From NCBI GenBank assembly GCA_002433235.1, contig DJHS01000145.1, forward strand, positions 55,124 to 119,123: a stretch of 64,000 bases of DNA. Direction: 5' to 3'. Positions within the stretch are counted from its first letter, which is position 1; the number at the start of each line of letters is the position of its first letter. Below the pieces are notes generated by a model. It was given only the letters and a program-made list of their open reading frames with translations, searched no databases and was not told where the DNA came from. A program made the position numbers and the translations under genes. The stretch is from UBA6614 sp002433235 (GTDB lineage: Bacteria > Verrucomicrobiota > Verrucomicrobiia > Limisphaerales > UBA1100). Below are positions 53,160-61,265 of this stretch, piece after piece.

Positions 53160-54524
53160 TTAAAACAAGGCCAGAGGTCGGCCATCGCATAGAGGAAGTG
53201 GTCGATTATCAGCGTCGTGTATCATGTGCCCGGGATCGATGCCTAGCGCGTGGAAGATGGTCGCATGGAGATCTGCGGGGCCGCAGGCGCGCTCCGCAGG
53301 CTCAAATCCAGTAGCGTTGGATTTGCCATAAACCTGCCCGCCTTGGATCCCACCGCCGGCAAACACCACCGAATACACACCAGGGAAATGATCCCGACCC
53401 GCACCACCGTTGATCTTTGGCGTCCGCCCGAAATCCGTAAGCATCACCACCAGCGTCTCTTCTAGCCGGCCACGTTCCTTCAAATCTTCCACCAACGCGG
53501 AAGCGGCCTGGTCAAACGGCGGCAGCATGTTGTTCTTCAGCTTGTTAAAGTTATCCGCATGCGTGTCGAAATGAGATCCCTTTGAACCATCCAAATCACC
53601 CGCGGCGCAATACACCGTGGCCACTGGCACACCAGTTTCCGTCAAGCGTCGCGCCGCCAACACGCTTTGGCCGCAGATGTGCATGCCATATTTTTCCCGG
53701 AGCCCACGCGGCTCTTCTTCCAAGTCAAAGGCCTTGTGCACCGTGGGGTTCAGCAACATATCCAGCGCCATCTCACGCGAACGCACCACCGGACGAGCTT
53801 CCAGCTTCAAGGCCGTCCCCTTGACAGCACCAAACCCGCTGACCAAGCCCCGTCGCTGATTCAGCCTTTGACGGTTTACTCCCTCGGGCAAATCCAGATT
53901 GATGCGGCCGGAGGTCGGCGACTTGCCCTTGTAAATCCTTAATCCCTCGCTGGGCGGCCGAAACACCGCCGGGTCCATTCCCATGCCGAGAAACCCTCCA
54001 TCCTGTCCGTTGGCTACGCCACCATCATAAATGGTGTAGGGCAACGCCACCGAGCCGGGCAGAACCCCCTCGGGCTTCCCCTCATCCTTGCGAGCCTGCC
54101 AAATCATCGAGCCAATGCTGGGCCAGTCATCCCTTGTGGCGGGCCAATTGCCGGTCAGGTTCTTCGGCTGATGACCGGTGAGATTCCAGTAGGCCCCGGA
54201 TCGATGGCTCGGCGCATTATGGTGAACGCTTCGGACAATGGCCCAGTGTTCCATGGTGCGCGCAAAGCCGGGCAAATGTTCGCCAATGCGTATTCCGGGA
54301 ACCGTGGTGGGAATTTCCTTGAAGGTGCCCCTGATATTCTTGGGCGCATTGGGCTTCAAGTCGAAGGTATCCAAGTGGCTGATTCCCCCCCAGCAAAACA
54401 GGACGATGCAGGATTTGGCTTTTCCGAAGCCGCGATCCCCCTTGGCTCCCAAGGCCCGCAACGCCAACAAGTCCGGCAGAGCCAGCCCGCCTAAACCAAC
54501 TTTTAAAAAATTACGCCGACGCAT
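53160..54524 (-). CDS. DUF1501 family exported protein (orphan, no DUF1549 partner adjacent)
   Basis: The ATG at 54524 gives MRRRNFLKVGLGGLALPDLL, a clear Tat signal. The 454-residue protein carries the DUF1501 pattern: LFCWGGISHLDTFDLKPNAP near residue 45, VRSVHHNAPSHRSGAYWNLT, the metal-binding His/Asp region (HFDTHADNFNKLK), LTDFGRTPKINGGAGRDHFP, and HALGIDPGH near the end. Unlike the copy at 3.6 kb it stands alone, which is less usual in this family; a partner may be elsewhere. Its product should be periplasmic with a metal-dependent phosphatase/sulfatase-like fold. Function unknown. Confidence 0.92.
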   Translation of the reverse strand: MRRRNFLKVGLGGLALPDLLALRALGAKGDRGFGKAKSCIVLFCWGGISHLDTFDLKPNAPKNIRGTFKEIPTTVPGIRIGEHLPGFARTMEHWAIVRSVHHNAPSHRSGAYWNLTGHQPKNLTGNWPATRDDWPSIGSMIWQARKDEGKPEGVLPGSVALPYTIYDGGVANGQDGGFLGMGMDPAVFRPPSEGLRIYKGKSPTSGRINLDLPEGVNRQRLNQRRGLVSGFGAVKGTALKLEARPVVRSREMALDMLLNPTVHKAFDLEEEPRGLREKYGMHICGQSVLAARRLTETGVPVATVYCAAGDLDGSKGSHFDTHADNFNKLKNNMLPPFDQAASALVEDLKERGRLEETLVVMLTDFGRTPKINGGAGRDHFPGVYSVVFAGGGIQGGQVYGKSNATGFEPAERACGPADLHATIFHALGIDPGHMIHDADNRPLPLCDGRPLALF

Positions 54525-55027
54525 TCTCAACCTTCGGGGCGATAATACCATCTTTTACCCGCCTTGTAAGCTCAAAATGGCTGAAATTCATCATTTCGAA
54601 GTCCATCCATCCGACAAAGACGCACGTCCATGTAACGAGGACATAAGGCATAGCAACTCCGGCACGGTGCGGAGTTACGATGACGCGGTGCGAGCTTTGA
54701 GCGACGCGCATCCGCGTAACTGCGACAGGCGGCTGCGCAACGTGGAGGGGGGACACAGAAACGGAGCTAGATATCCCGGTTACATGGGAGCATTGCGGAA
54801 CAATGGATATTTGCCCACTTTATGGGGTAATGGCTGGTGAGAGACGTTCGATTTTAGACTGCAATTCAGTGCTGAGCTGGCGCGGATTGGAAATCGAAGA
54901 GTTCCAGAGGGGCGGATGAAAGCGCGGTAAGTTCCGGCCATCCACACTAGGGACTTTCATTGTCGGCTCCGTCACGCAAACACCCCCCAACCCCATCATG
55001 GATTCCACCGGACTTTTTCCAAAATGA
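54525..55027. other. Roughly 500 bases without a convincing gene between orphan DUF1501 and rnpB
   Basis: No protein with a recognisable family was found. Two minus-strand open frames lie here (54820-55008 and 54511-54756), both short and lacking clear ribosome-binding sites; the latter contains PYVLVTWTCVFVGWMDFEMM. An inverted repeat AACTCCG...CGGAGTT occurs at 54655-54676. The stretch could hold a dispersed intergenic repeat, a decayed gene, the rnpB 3' processing region and the DUF1501 promoter. Nothing can be assigned with confidence. Confidence 0.4.
54655..54676. repeat. Inverted repeat in the non-coding stretch beside rnpB
   Basis: AACTCCG and CGGAGTT form a 7-bp perfect stem around GCACGGTG. 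There is no T-run on either side, so it is not an obvious terminator. It is placed near the middle of the unexplained region. Confidence 0.4.
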
Positions 55028-55419
55028 CCTTGGAAGAGTTGTAAGCCGAATTTTGTCTGCGCCGTTTCCGGCGGAGAGGACCATTTATCTGCTGCGACCT
55101 AACCCGGGGCCGTGATCGTTTCCGATCTCGGGGCGGGCCGCTCCTGACCCCCTATTTGGTCTTGCACCCGATGGGGTTTACCGTGCCGCCTTGCTTGCGC
55201 TTGGCGCGGTGGGCTCTTGCCCCACCTTTTCACCCTTACCACGGCCGAAACCGCGGCGGTTTGTTTTCTGTGGCACTTTCCGTCGCCGCATCCTTACGAA
55301 TGCGACGCCCGCGTGTATCCCATGGCAACCCAAGGGTTACGCGGCATCGCGCCCTGTGGTGTTCGGACTTTCCTCCCTCGACGAATCAACATCGAAAGCG
55401 ATCCTCCACCCTTCCAAGG
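55028..55419 (-). ncRNA. rnpB: RNase P RNA (rnpB), bacterial class A type
   Basis: On the minus strand the sequence has the conserved RNase P RNA pieces in order: GGAGGAAAGTCCG near the 5' end, GACGGAAAGTGCCACAGAAA, GGTAAGGGTGAAAAGGTG, AAGACCAAATAGGGGG, then AATTCGGCTTAC at the 3' end. The two ends pair to form P1: CCTTGGAAG (minus strand from 55419) with CTTCCAAGG (ending at 55028), a perfect 9-bp helix that fixes both boundaries. The RNA is the catalytic part that removes tRNA 5' leaders. Protein-like frames overlapping this region are chance. The 5' end is 53 bases downstream of the zinc-ribbon gene. Confidence 0.96.
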
Positions 55420-55472
55420 TCAAAGCCACGGTAATGAAGAAAACTCCAAAAATCAAGCTGGCCGGGCAGCTT

Positions 55473-56207
55473 CTAATCGATCACGGCCGCCTCAAGAACC
55501 ATCTTGGAGGTAAAGTAAAGGATCACCCCACAATGCGGACAGTAGTTCACGGCCTCATCGCGCTTGCAGTCCACAATGGTTTGCGGAGGTAGTTTCATGT
55601 GACAGTTGCCGCAGACACTGTGCTCAATGCCGGACACCGCGCTGGGGCCCTTTTTCACAAGCAACCGTTCGTAGCGGTCAATAGTGTCCTCATCTATCTG
55701 GCCGGCCATCTCCTCGCGTTGCCCCTCGGCCTCCGTGAGCTGGGCCTGCAAATTTTTTTCCCGCTCATCAATCGCTTCCAGCGCATTGTCCAAATCCTTC
55801 TGGGCTTCTTCCAAAACACCTACTGCTATCTTGACCTTCTCGGCTTGTTCATCGGCGGCAACCATCAGTTCCAACTCTTGGTCCTCAATCTCCGCAATCT
55901 TCCTGTCACACGTTTTGATCTGCCGCCCAAAGGCCTGATACTCCACGTTGTCCTTCGTCTGCATCTGCTGGGTAAGATACTTTTCCTTGTCTTGTTGCTG
56001 AAGGGCTGCGTCGTTTTCCAGTTGCTTGCGTTGAGATTCAATATGATTGGCTTCACCCTTTGCCGAAGCCAGTCCAGCCTCGGCCTCAGCAGTGCGAGTT
56101 TTGGTTGACTCGCGCTCAATAGCCAAGCCCCGCAATTCTGCCTCGACCTCCAGAATGGTTCTGTCACGGTCGCGAAGGATCAACAGCTTCTCGATAATTT
56201 CCTGCAT
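55473..56207 (-). CDS. Coiled-coil protein with C-terminal C4 zinc ribbon (zf-RING_7/CT398-like)
   Basis: The 244-residue protein has a long antiparallel coiled coil (about residues 5-175, for example QRKQLENDAALQQQDKEKYL and EIEDQELELM) and a C-terminal zinc ribbon with CGNCHMKLPPQ and CPHCGVILYF (two CxxC pairs). The family resembles the chlamydial CT398 protein. It is often found beside rnpB, as here; a role in RNA or transcription has been suggested for relatives but is not established. The start codon is ATG at 56207; divergent from guaA. Confidence 0.93.
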   Translation of the reverse strand: MQEIIEKLLILRDRDRTILEVEAELRGLAIERESTKTRTAEAEAGLASAKGEANHIESQRKQLENDAALQQQDKEKYLTQQMQTKDNVEYQAFGRQIKTCDRKIAEIEDQELELMVAADEQAEKVKIAVGVLEEAQKDLDNALEAIDEREKNLQAQLTEAEGQREEMAGQIDEDTIDRYERLLVKKGPSAVSGIEHSVCGNCHMKLPPQTIVDCKRDEAVNYCPHCGVILYFTSKMVLEAAVID

Positions 56208-56292
56208 GGTGCGGCCCCAACCTAAAAGGCCCGAACGCGCAAGTCAATGCGCGTCGATCGTGAATTGATTTTACTGGCCAAAGGAAGGGCCG

Positions 56293-57858
56293 ATGGGCAC
56301 GCTCCCCGCTTTCTCGATGCGCGAACAGGTTCTCATTCTTGATTTTGGCTCTCAATACACGCAGGTCATCGCGCGCCGCATCCGCGAGTGCAAAGTCTAC
56401 TCCACCATTCTGAAATACGACACACCGGTCGAGGAAATCGCCGCCCTGCAGCCCAAGGGAATCATCCTGTCCGGAGGCCCTGAGAGCGTCTACTCCCGCA
56501 AGGCACCCCTGCCCGACAAGCGAATCTTTGACCTCGGCATACCCATTCTCGGCATTTGCTACGGCCTGCAGTTGATGGCCAAATACCTGAAGGGCAAGGT
56601 GGAACGCGGCCAAAAACGCGAATACGGCAAAGGCATCCTCCGCGTGAAGGATGGACGCTGTGTTCTGTTCGGCAAACTCCCGAGAGAATTGCAGGTCTGG
56701 AATTCCCACGGTGATAAACTCACCAAGCCGCCCGAGGGCTTCAAGACTGTCGCCATCACGGAGAATTCCCCCTTCGCCGCCATTGAAAACCGGAAACGGA
56801 GATTCTTTGGCCTCCAGTTCCACCCCGAGGTGGCTCACACCCCTCGCGGCAAAACCATCATCCAAAACTTCGCGTACAAGATTTGCGGCTGCGGCCGCAA
56901 ATGGACCATGCGTAGCTATATCGATCAGGCGGTGGACGACATTCGCACCCAAGTCCGCGATGAGCATGTGATACTCGGTCTATCCGGCGGCGTGGATTCC
57001 AGCGTGGCCGCCGCCCTGCTCCACCGCGCCATTGGGAAACAATTGACCTGCATCTTCGTCAACAATGGCGTACTCCGCGCGAGAGAGGCAGAAGTGGTGC
57101 GCGAAGTGTTCGGGCGCAATTTCAAGATAAAGCTCATCTACGAGGAAGCCACTGATCTCTTCCTCAAGAAACTCAAGGGCGTCACCGACCCCGAGACCAA
57201 GCGCAAGCGCATCGGTAAAACGTTTATTGATGTTTTTCAGGCCGCCACCAAGCGAGCCGGCAAGGCCAAATTTCTGGCACAGGGAACTCTATACCCAGAT
57301 GTCATTGAGTCCGTGCCTATTGCGGGCAACCCCGCGGCATTGATTAAGAGCCACCACAACGTCGGCGGCCTGCCCAAGAATATGAAGTTCAAGCTGGTGG
57401 AGCCCTTGCGCTGCCTCTTCAAGGACGAAGTCCGCCAGCTGGGGACAGAGCTGGGTTTACCGGATGAAATTGTCTGGCGCCAACCCTTCCCCGGCCCCGG
57501 CTTGGCCGTGCGGGTGCTGGGCGAAGTCACCCGTGAACGCCTCGACATCCTGCGCAACGCCGACCGCATTGTCGTGGAAACGATGAAGACGGAAGGCTGG
57601 TACTATAAAATCTGGCAAAGCTTTGCCGTTCTCCTTCCCGTGCGCAGCGTCGGCGTGATGGGCGATGAGCGCACCTACGAATACACCATCGCCGTCCGCG
57701 CAGTTGAAAGCCAGGACGGCATGACCGCCGACTGGGTCAAACTGCCCCATACCCTGCTGGAAACGCTTTCCAGCCGCATCATCAACGAAGTGCAGGGCGT
57801 CAACCGAGTCTGCCTCGACATCTCCAGCAAACCCCCCGCCACCATCGAGTGGGAATAA
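56293..57858 (+). CDS. guaA: GMP synthase (glutamine-hydrolysing)
   Basis: The enzyme aminates XMP to GMP. The ATG at 56293 follows AAGGAAGGG; an internal ATG at 56317 is an alternative. The N-terminal class I glutamine amidotransferase domain carries the nucleophile Cys89 in LGICYGLQ and the His/Glu pair in LQFHPEVAHT. The ATP-pyrophosphatase domain has the PP-loop LGLSGGVDSSVAA (about residues 226-238), and the C-terminal dimerisation domain ends in the family sequence ISSKPPATIEWE. Length 521 residues, normal. Confidence 0.98.
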   Translation: MGTLPAFSMREQVLILDFGSQYTQVIARRIRECKVYSTILKYDTPVEEIAALQPKGIILSGGPESVYSRKAPLPDKRIFDLGIPILGICYGLQLMAKYLKGKVERGQKREYGKGILRVKDGRCVLFGKLPRELQVWNSHGDKLTKPPEGFKTVAITENSPFAAIENRKRRFFGLQFHPEVAHTPRGKTIIQNFAYKICGCGRKWTMRSYIDQAVDDIRTQVRDEHVILGLSGGVDSSVAAALLHRAIGKQLTCIFVNNGVLRAREAEVVREVFGRNFKIKLIYEEATDLFLKKLKGVTDPETKRKRIGKTFIDVFQAATKRAGKAKFLAQGTLYPDVIESVPIAGNPAALIKSHHNVGGLPKNMKFKLVEPLRCLFKDEVRQLGTELGLPDEIVWRQPFPGPGLAVRVLGEVTRERLDILRNADRIVVETMKTEGWYYKIWQSFAVLLPVRSVGVMGDERTYEYTIAVRAVESQDGMTADWVKLPHTLLETLSSRIINEVQGVNRVCLDISSKPPATIEWE

Positions 57859-57868
57859 TGCGGGCCAG

Positions 57869-57897
57869 TTGACACGCTGACCTTTCGGAGCTACCTT
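57869..57897 (+). promoter_or_regulatory. Sigma70-type promoter candidate before the subtilisin gene
   Basis: A perfect -35 hexamer TTGACA (57869-57874) lies 17 bases from TACCTT (57892-57897), a weak -10 match. It sits after the guaA stop and 45 bases before the subtilisin start, so it could serve that gene. No experimental support; the spacing and -35 are good, the -10 is poor. Confidence 0.45.
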
Positions 57898-57934
57898 CTT
57901 TTAATTCCCTGCTGATCAGGCCGGAACCGAAAGG
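57883..57934 (+). promoter_or_regulatory. Long-range inverted repeat covering the subtilisin ribosome-binding site
   Basis: CTTTCGG (57882-57888 region) pairs with CCGAAAG (57927-57933), and the second arm includes AAAGG, the probable Shine-Dalgarno sequence 8 bases before the ATG at 57942. If formed in the RNA, the helix would hide the ribosome-binding site. The loop is about 38 bases, so stability is moderate. Confidence 0.35.
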
Positions 57935-57941
57935 AACCTGC

Positions 57942-60266
57942 ATGAAAAAAATGTACCCCGTCGTCGCCATTATTGGCGTCATCTTCACTCTTGTTGTTGC
58001 AAATTATTGGTCCACTCAGGCCGCCCGCGACGTGTCTACAATCAATCCGGATCATTCCGGCATTATCTCCGCTCGCCAACGTTTGGCGGCCCTGGACGCT
58101 GCCGGTGGCTTTGGAACTCATGCCCAGTGGATTCGCCTCGTCGCACCGTCTGCCTCAACGATGAAACGATCTCCACAGGCTACTCCAGTAGTGACTTCCC
58201 GCGCTATTGATCCACGCTTTCAACTGGCTTCCATTACCGCTGCAAATCGGGATTTAAATAATCCGCCAAATCCGTTTACCACAGCGATTCCAGCAGATCA
58301 CATCTCCATCAACGGCGCTGTGGCGCACCCCCAACGGCTAATCGCACGGCTGACCGACGGCGCGAACACGAGTCAGCTCAAGGCGCTTCTCCCGCACGGC
58401 AAAGTGCTCAACGAGCCCAGCGAACAACACGGCCTCGTGGTTATCCAAACCCCACAAGCAACCGTGGAGGAAAATCCCGCCGTTGTCCTGCAGGCCCACG
58501 CAAAGACCTTGCTCGAATCAGGCAAGGTTACCTTTGCGGAGCCGGATTACCTTGTAAGCACAATTTCCACGCCCACTGATTATGGGTATTCCTCTGGTTG
58601 GCAATGGGGCCTCCGGAACACTGGTCGCTGGGGCACGGCCGGCATCGATATTGGCGCGGCTGAAGCATGGAAGAAAACAACCGGCTCAAGGGATATCATC
58701 GTTGCCGTCATTGATACCGGAATTCGCGTAACCCATCGTGATCTCGCCGCCAACATGTGGATCAACACTGATGAGGTTGCTGGCAACGGAGTTGATGATG
58801 ACAACGATGGCTACGTGGACAACATCCACGGCATCGACGCCGTGGATAATGACGGCAGCCCCAATGATGCCCAGAGCCACGGCACCCACGTTGCTGGCAC
58901 CATTGGTGCAGCCGCCAACGACGGCAATTTGTGCGTTGGGGTCGCTTGGAACGTCCAGCTCATGGCCTGCAAATTTCTCGACTCCAGAGGTTACGGATAC
59001 AGCAGCGGCGCAGTCCGGTGCATTGATTTCGCCGTAGCCAACGGCGCGCGCGTGCTGAATTGTAGCTGGGGCTCATGGGGGTACAGCCAAGCGATCCAGG
59101 ATGCGCTTGCACGTGCGGCATCAGCAGGTGTTGTCTGCGTCGCCGCGGCCGGTAATGCCGGCACAAACACCGATCGAATGAGGCACTTTCCGTCCGGCTA
59201 TGACTTGGATAACATCATTTCCGTTGGCGCGGTGGACTTGAATGGAAATCCCCCGAGCTGGTCCAACTACGGCCGCGCCAGCGTGGATGTGTTTGCCCCC
59301 GGAGTCTCAATTCTTTCGAGTACAGCCTACAGTGACAGCAGCTACAGTTTCTTGAGCGGCACCAGCATGGCCGCGCCGCACGTGGCCGGCATAGCCGCGT
59401 TGATGCTATCCATCAAACCAGACCTTACCGTGGCCGAGATCAAGTCTGGCATCCTGAACACCAGCATGCTACACGATAGTCTGGATGGCCTTTGTGTCTC
59501 GGGAGGACTGGCCAACGCGGACAACGCCCTGCAAGCGAATGGAGATGACGAACTGGAGGTGGAGCTGACCGCGTCTGTGGACACATTGACTGCTGGAGAG
59601 GGGGTACGCTTTTACGCCCGCGTTTCGGATGTGAACCCAGTCACCGGTGCAACGGTTACCGGAACTGCCGGGTCGACTTCACTCTCATTCACAGACACCG
59701 GAACCAATGGTGACGCCGTCGCGGACGATGCCGTCTACACGGCCACTTACACACCCCCAGCCGACCCGTCGATTTCTCAAATTACTGTTGACGTGACCGC
59801 GAACGCTGCCGGCAAATCCACCGGACGTGCCACGGGGCAATTCACCGTCCTGCATCCTCCAACCAATGACAATTTTGCCAACGCAAAGGTTATCACCGGA
59901 AACCGGGCAAGATTTTCAGGCACAAACAGCGGTGCCTCAGCCGAAGCCGGCGAGCCACGCCACTACTATTGGGCCGCCAAACGATCCGTTTGGATCAAGT
60001 GGACTGCTCCCCATACAGGAATAGCGATGGCCACCACACGTGGGAGCAAATTCGACACCGTCATGGCAGTTTATACAGGAAGCAAGCTGGGCTCTCTCCG
60101 CATGCGTGCGCGTGATGATGATCGCGGCGGAAATTTGACCAGCCGCGTCTGGTTCTGGGCTCGTGCTGGCCACACCTATCACATTGCCATTGATGGCTAC
60201 AATGGCGCTGAAGGTGAAATCCGGGGTCAACTCAGGCTTACGCGCCCGTGGTGGTGGCGATGGTAG
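57942..60266 (+). CDS. Exported subtilisin-family (S8) serine protease
   Basis: The 774-residue protein starts with an N-terminal membrane/signal segment (VVAIIGVIFTLVVANYW) and a propeptide-like region (about residues 95-205). The S8 catalytic domain has Asp258 (VAVIDTGI), His313 (QSHGTHVAGT), Asn405 of the oxyanion hole (AAAGNAG) and Ser475 (SGTSMAAPHVAG), so all catalytic residues are present. An Ig-like/choice-of-anchor segment (about 530-630) and a C-terminal PPC-like beta domain follow, ending in WWWRW. The protease should be secreted or surface-attached. The last 40 bases overlap the convergent GT9 gene. Confidence 0.93.
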   Translation: MKKMYPVVAIIGVIFTLVVANYWSTQAARDVSTINPDHSGIISARQRLAALDAAGGFGTHAQWIRLVAPSASTMKRSPQATPVVTSRAIDPRFQLASITAANRDLNNPPNPFTTAIPADHISINGAVAHPQRLIARLTDGANTSQLKALLPHGKVLNEPSEQHGLVVIQTPQATVEENPAVVLQAHAKTLLESGKVTFAEPDYLVSTISTPTDYGYSSGWQWGLRNTGRWGTAGIDIGAAEAWKKTTGSRDIIVAVIDTGIRVTHRDLAANMWINTDEVAGNGVDDDNDGYVDNIHGIDAVDNDGSPNDAQSHGTHVAGTIGAAANDGNLCVGVAWNVQLMACKFLDSRGYGYSSGAVRCIDFAVANGARVLNCSWGSWGYSQAIQDALARAASAGVVCVAAAGNAGTNTDRMRHFPSGYDLDNIISVGAVDLNGNPPSWSNYGRASVDVFAPGVSILSSTAYSDSSYSFLSGTSMAAPHVAGIAALMLSIKPDLTVAEIKSGILNTSMLHDSLDGLCVSGGLANADNALQANGDDELEVELTASVDTLTAGEGVRFYARVSDVNPVTGATVTGTAGSTSLSFTDTGTNGDAVADDAVYTATYTPPADPSISQITVDVTANAAGKSTGRATGQFTVLHPPTNDNFANAKVITGNRARFSGTNSGASAEAGEPRHYYWAAKRSVWIKWTAPHTGIAMATTRGSKFDTVMAVYTGSKLGSLRMRARDDDRGGNLTSRVWFWARAGHTYHIAIDGYNGAEGEIRGQLRLTRPWWWRW

Positions 60267-61177
60267 ATGGTACCGGCGTTAGATTCCGATACGGCCTCCT
60301 TCAACACAGCAAGAACCCGATCTGCGCGCGTCTCCACCAATCCCGTCAAGACACGCCAGTCGTCTCGGCGTGGCCCCCATTCGTTTATGTTGCTCGGGCC
60401 CCAGATAACCACACCCGGCAAACCCACAGCTTCAGCCAGATGTCTGATTCCGGAATCGACCCCAACGAATACCGAGCAACTTTGAAACAATCCGCCCAGC
60501 TCCCATAAAGGCTTAATTTCTTCACAACGAACACGATCTGCCGAAAATCCTTCTGCCAGTCGCCCGATTCTCCCCAACTCAGCCTCACCTCCAACCAACA
60601 AAATCTTCCAATCTGTCTCCGTCATCATGCTTTCGAGCAATTCACGCCAATGATCTTCACTCCAATTTTTCCGCTCACTTCCACTGCCAGGATGTGCTGC
60701 CACCCATATTCCATCGAGCAATTCTGGTGTCGGAAACCGCAATCTAGCCGCGCTTGGCTCTAACCCCAATTTCTTCAATGGCTCCATGAGGCGATCACCC
60801 ATGTGTGCCCCTTCCGGCCGATAGGGCCCCTGAATCATTCGAGCCTCACTCAGACCACGACAATTGGCGGCGAAAACTCCATCTGGATCACTCAAATACG
60901 AAATCACAAAATCCATTTCACTCAAAATGGGCTCCAGAGTATTTCGACCACCCAAAGTGAACAGTTCCACCCATTTTCGCCCATCCAAGGCGTGCCAAGT
61001 GTCGGCCAATCCTGCCTCCTTGGCCAAACGGGCAAGCGGCCCCGGCGCGACAAAGGTCAAACCATCACAAGCATTCTTTATCGCATGCAAGACAGGCATT
61101 GTCAGGAGCACATCCCCCACACCCCCTCCTCTCACCACCAAGATTTTTCCCAACCGAGACACGCTCCATGAAGCCAT
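60227..61177 (-). CDS. Glycosyltransferase family 9 (heptosyltransferase-like)
   Basis: The ATG at 61177 gives MASWSVSRLGKILVVRGGGV; an upstream start adds 11 residues. The GT9 fold shows GGGVGDVLLTMPVLHAI, VAAHPGSGSERKNWSEDHW (the nucleotide-sugar-binding motif) and FVGVDSGIRHLAEAVGLPG. GT9 enzymes add heptose or related sugars to lipopolysaccharide core; the donor here is unknown. The gene is isolated from other envelope-glycan genes. Its 3' end overlaps the subtilisin gene by 40 bases. Confidence 0.9.
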   Translation of the reverse strand: MASWSVSRLGKILVVRGGGVGDVLLTMPVLHAIKNACDGLTFVAPGPLARLAKEAGLADTWHALDGRKWVELFTLGGRNTLEPILSEMDFVISYLSDPDGVFAANCRGLSEARMIQGPYRPEGAHMGDRLMEPLKKLGLEPSAARLRFPTPELLDGIWVAAHPGSGSERKNWSEDHWRELLESMMTETDWKILLVGGEAELGRIGRLAEGFSADRVRCEEIKPLWELGGLFQSCSVFVGVDSGIRHLAEAVGLPGVVIWGPSNINEWGPRRDDWRVLTGLVETRADRVLAVLKEAVSESNAGTIYHRHHHGRVSLS

Positions 61178-61265
61178 CTTCAACAACCGTCTCCAAGACC
61201 AAAGAACCACTCGACATAAGCACGGTTCAGTGTAGCCTTGCCCTGAGCATCAACAGACTGATCCC

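Noticed and set aside
55191..55592. Plus-strand open frames across the rnpB region
   Set aside because: They lie across conserved RNase P RNA sequence on the other strand, and the RNA is unambiguous.
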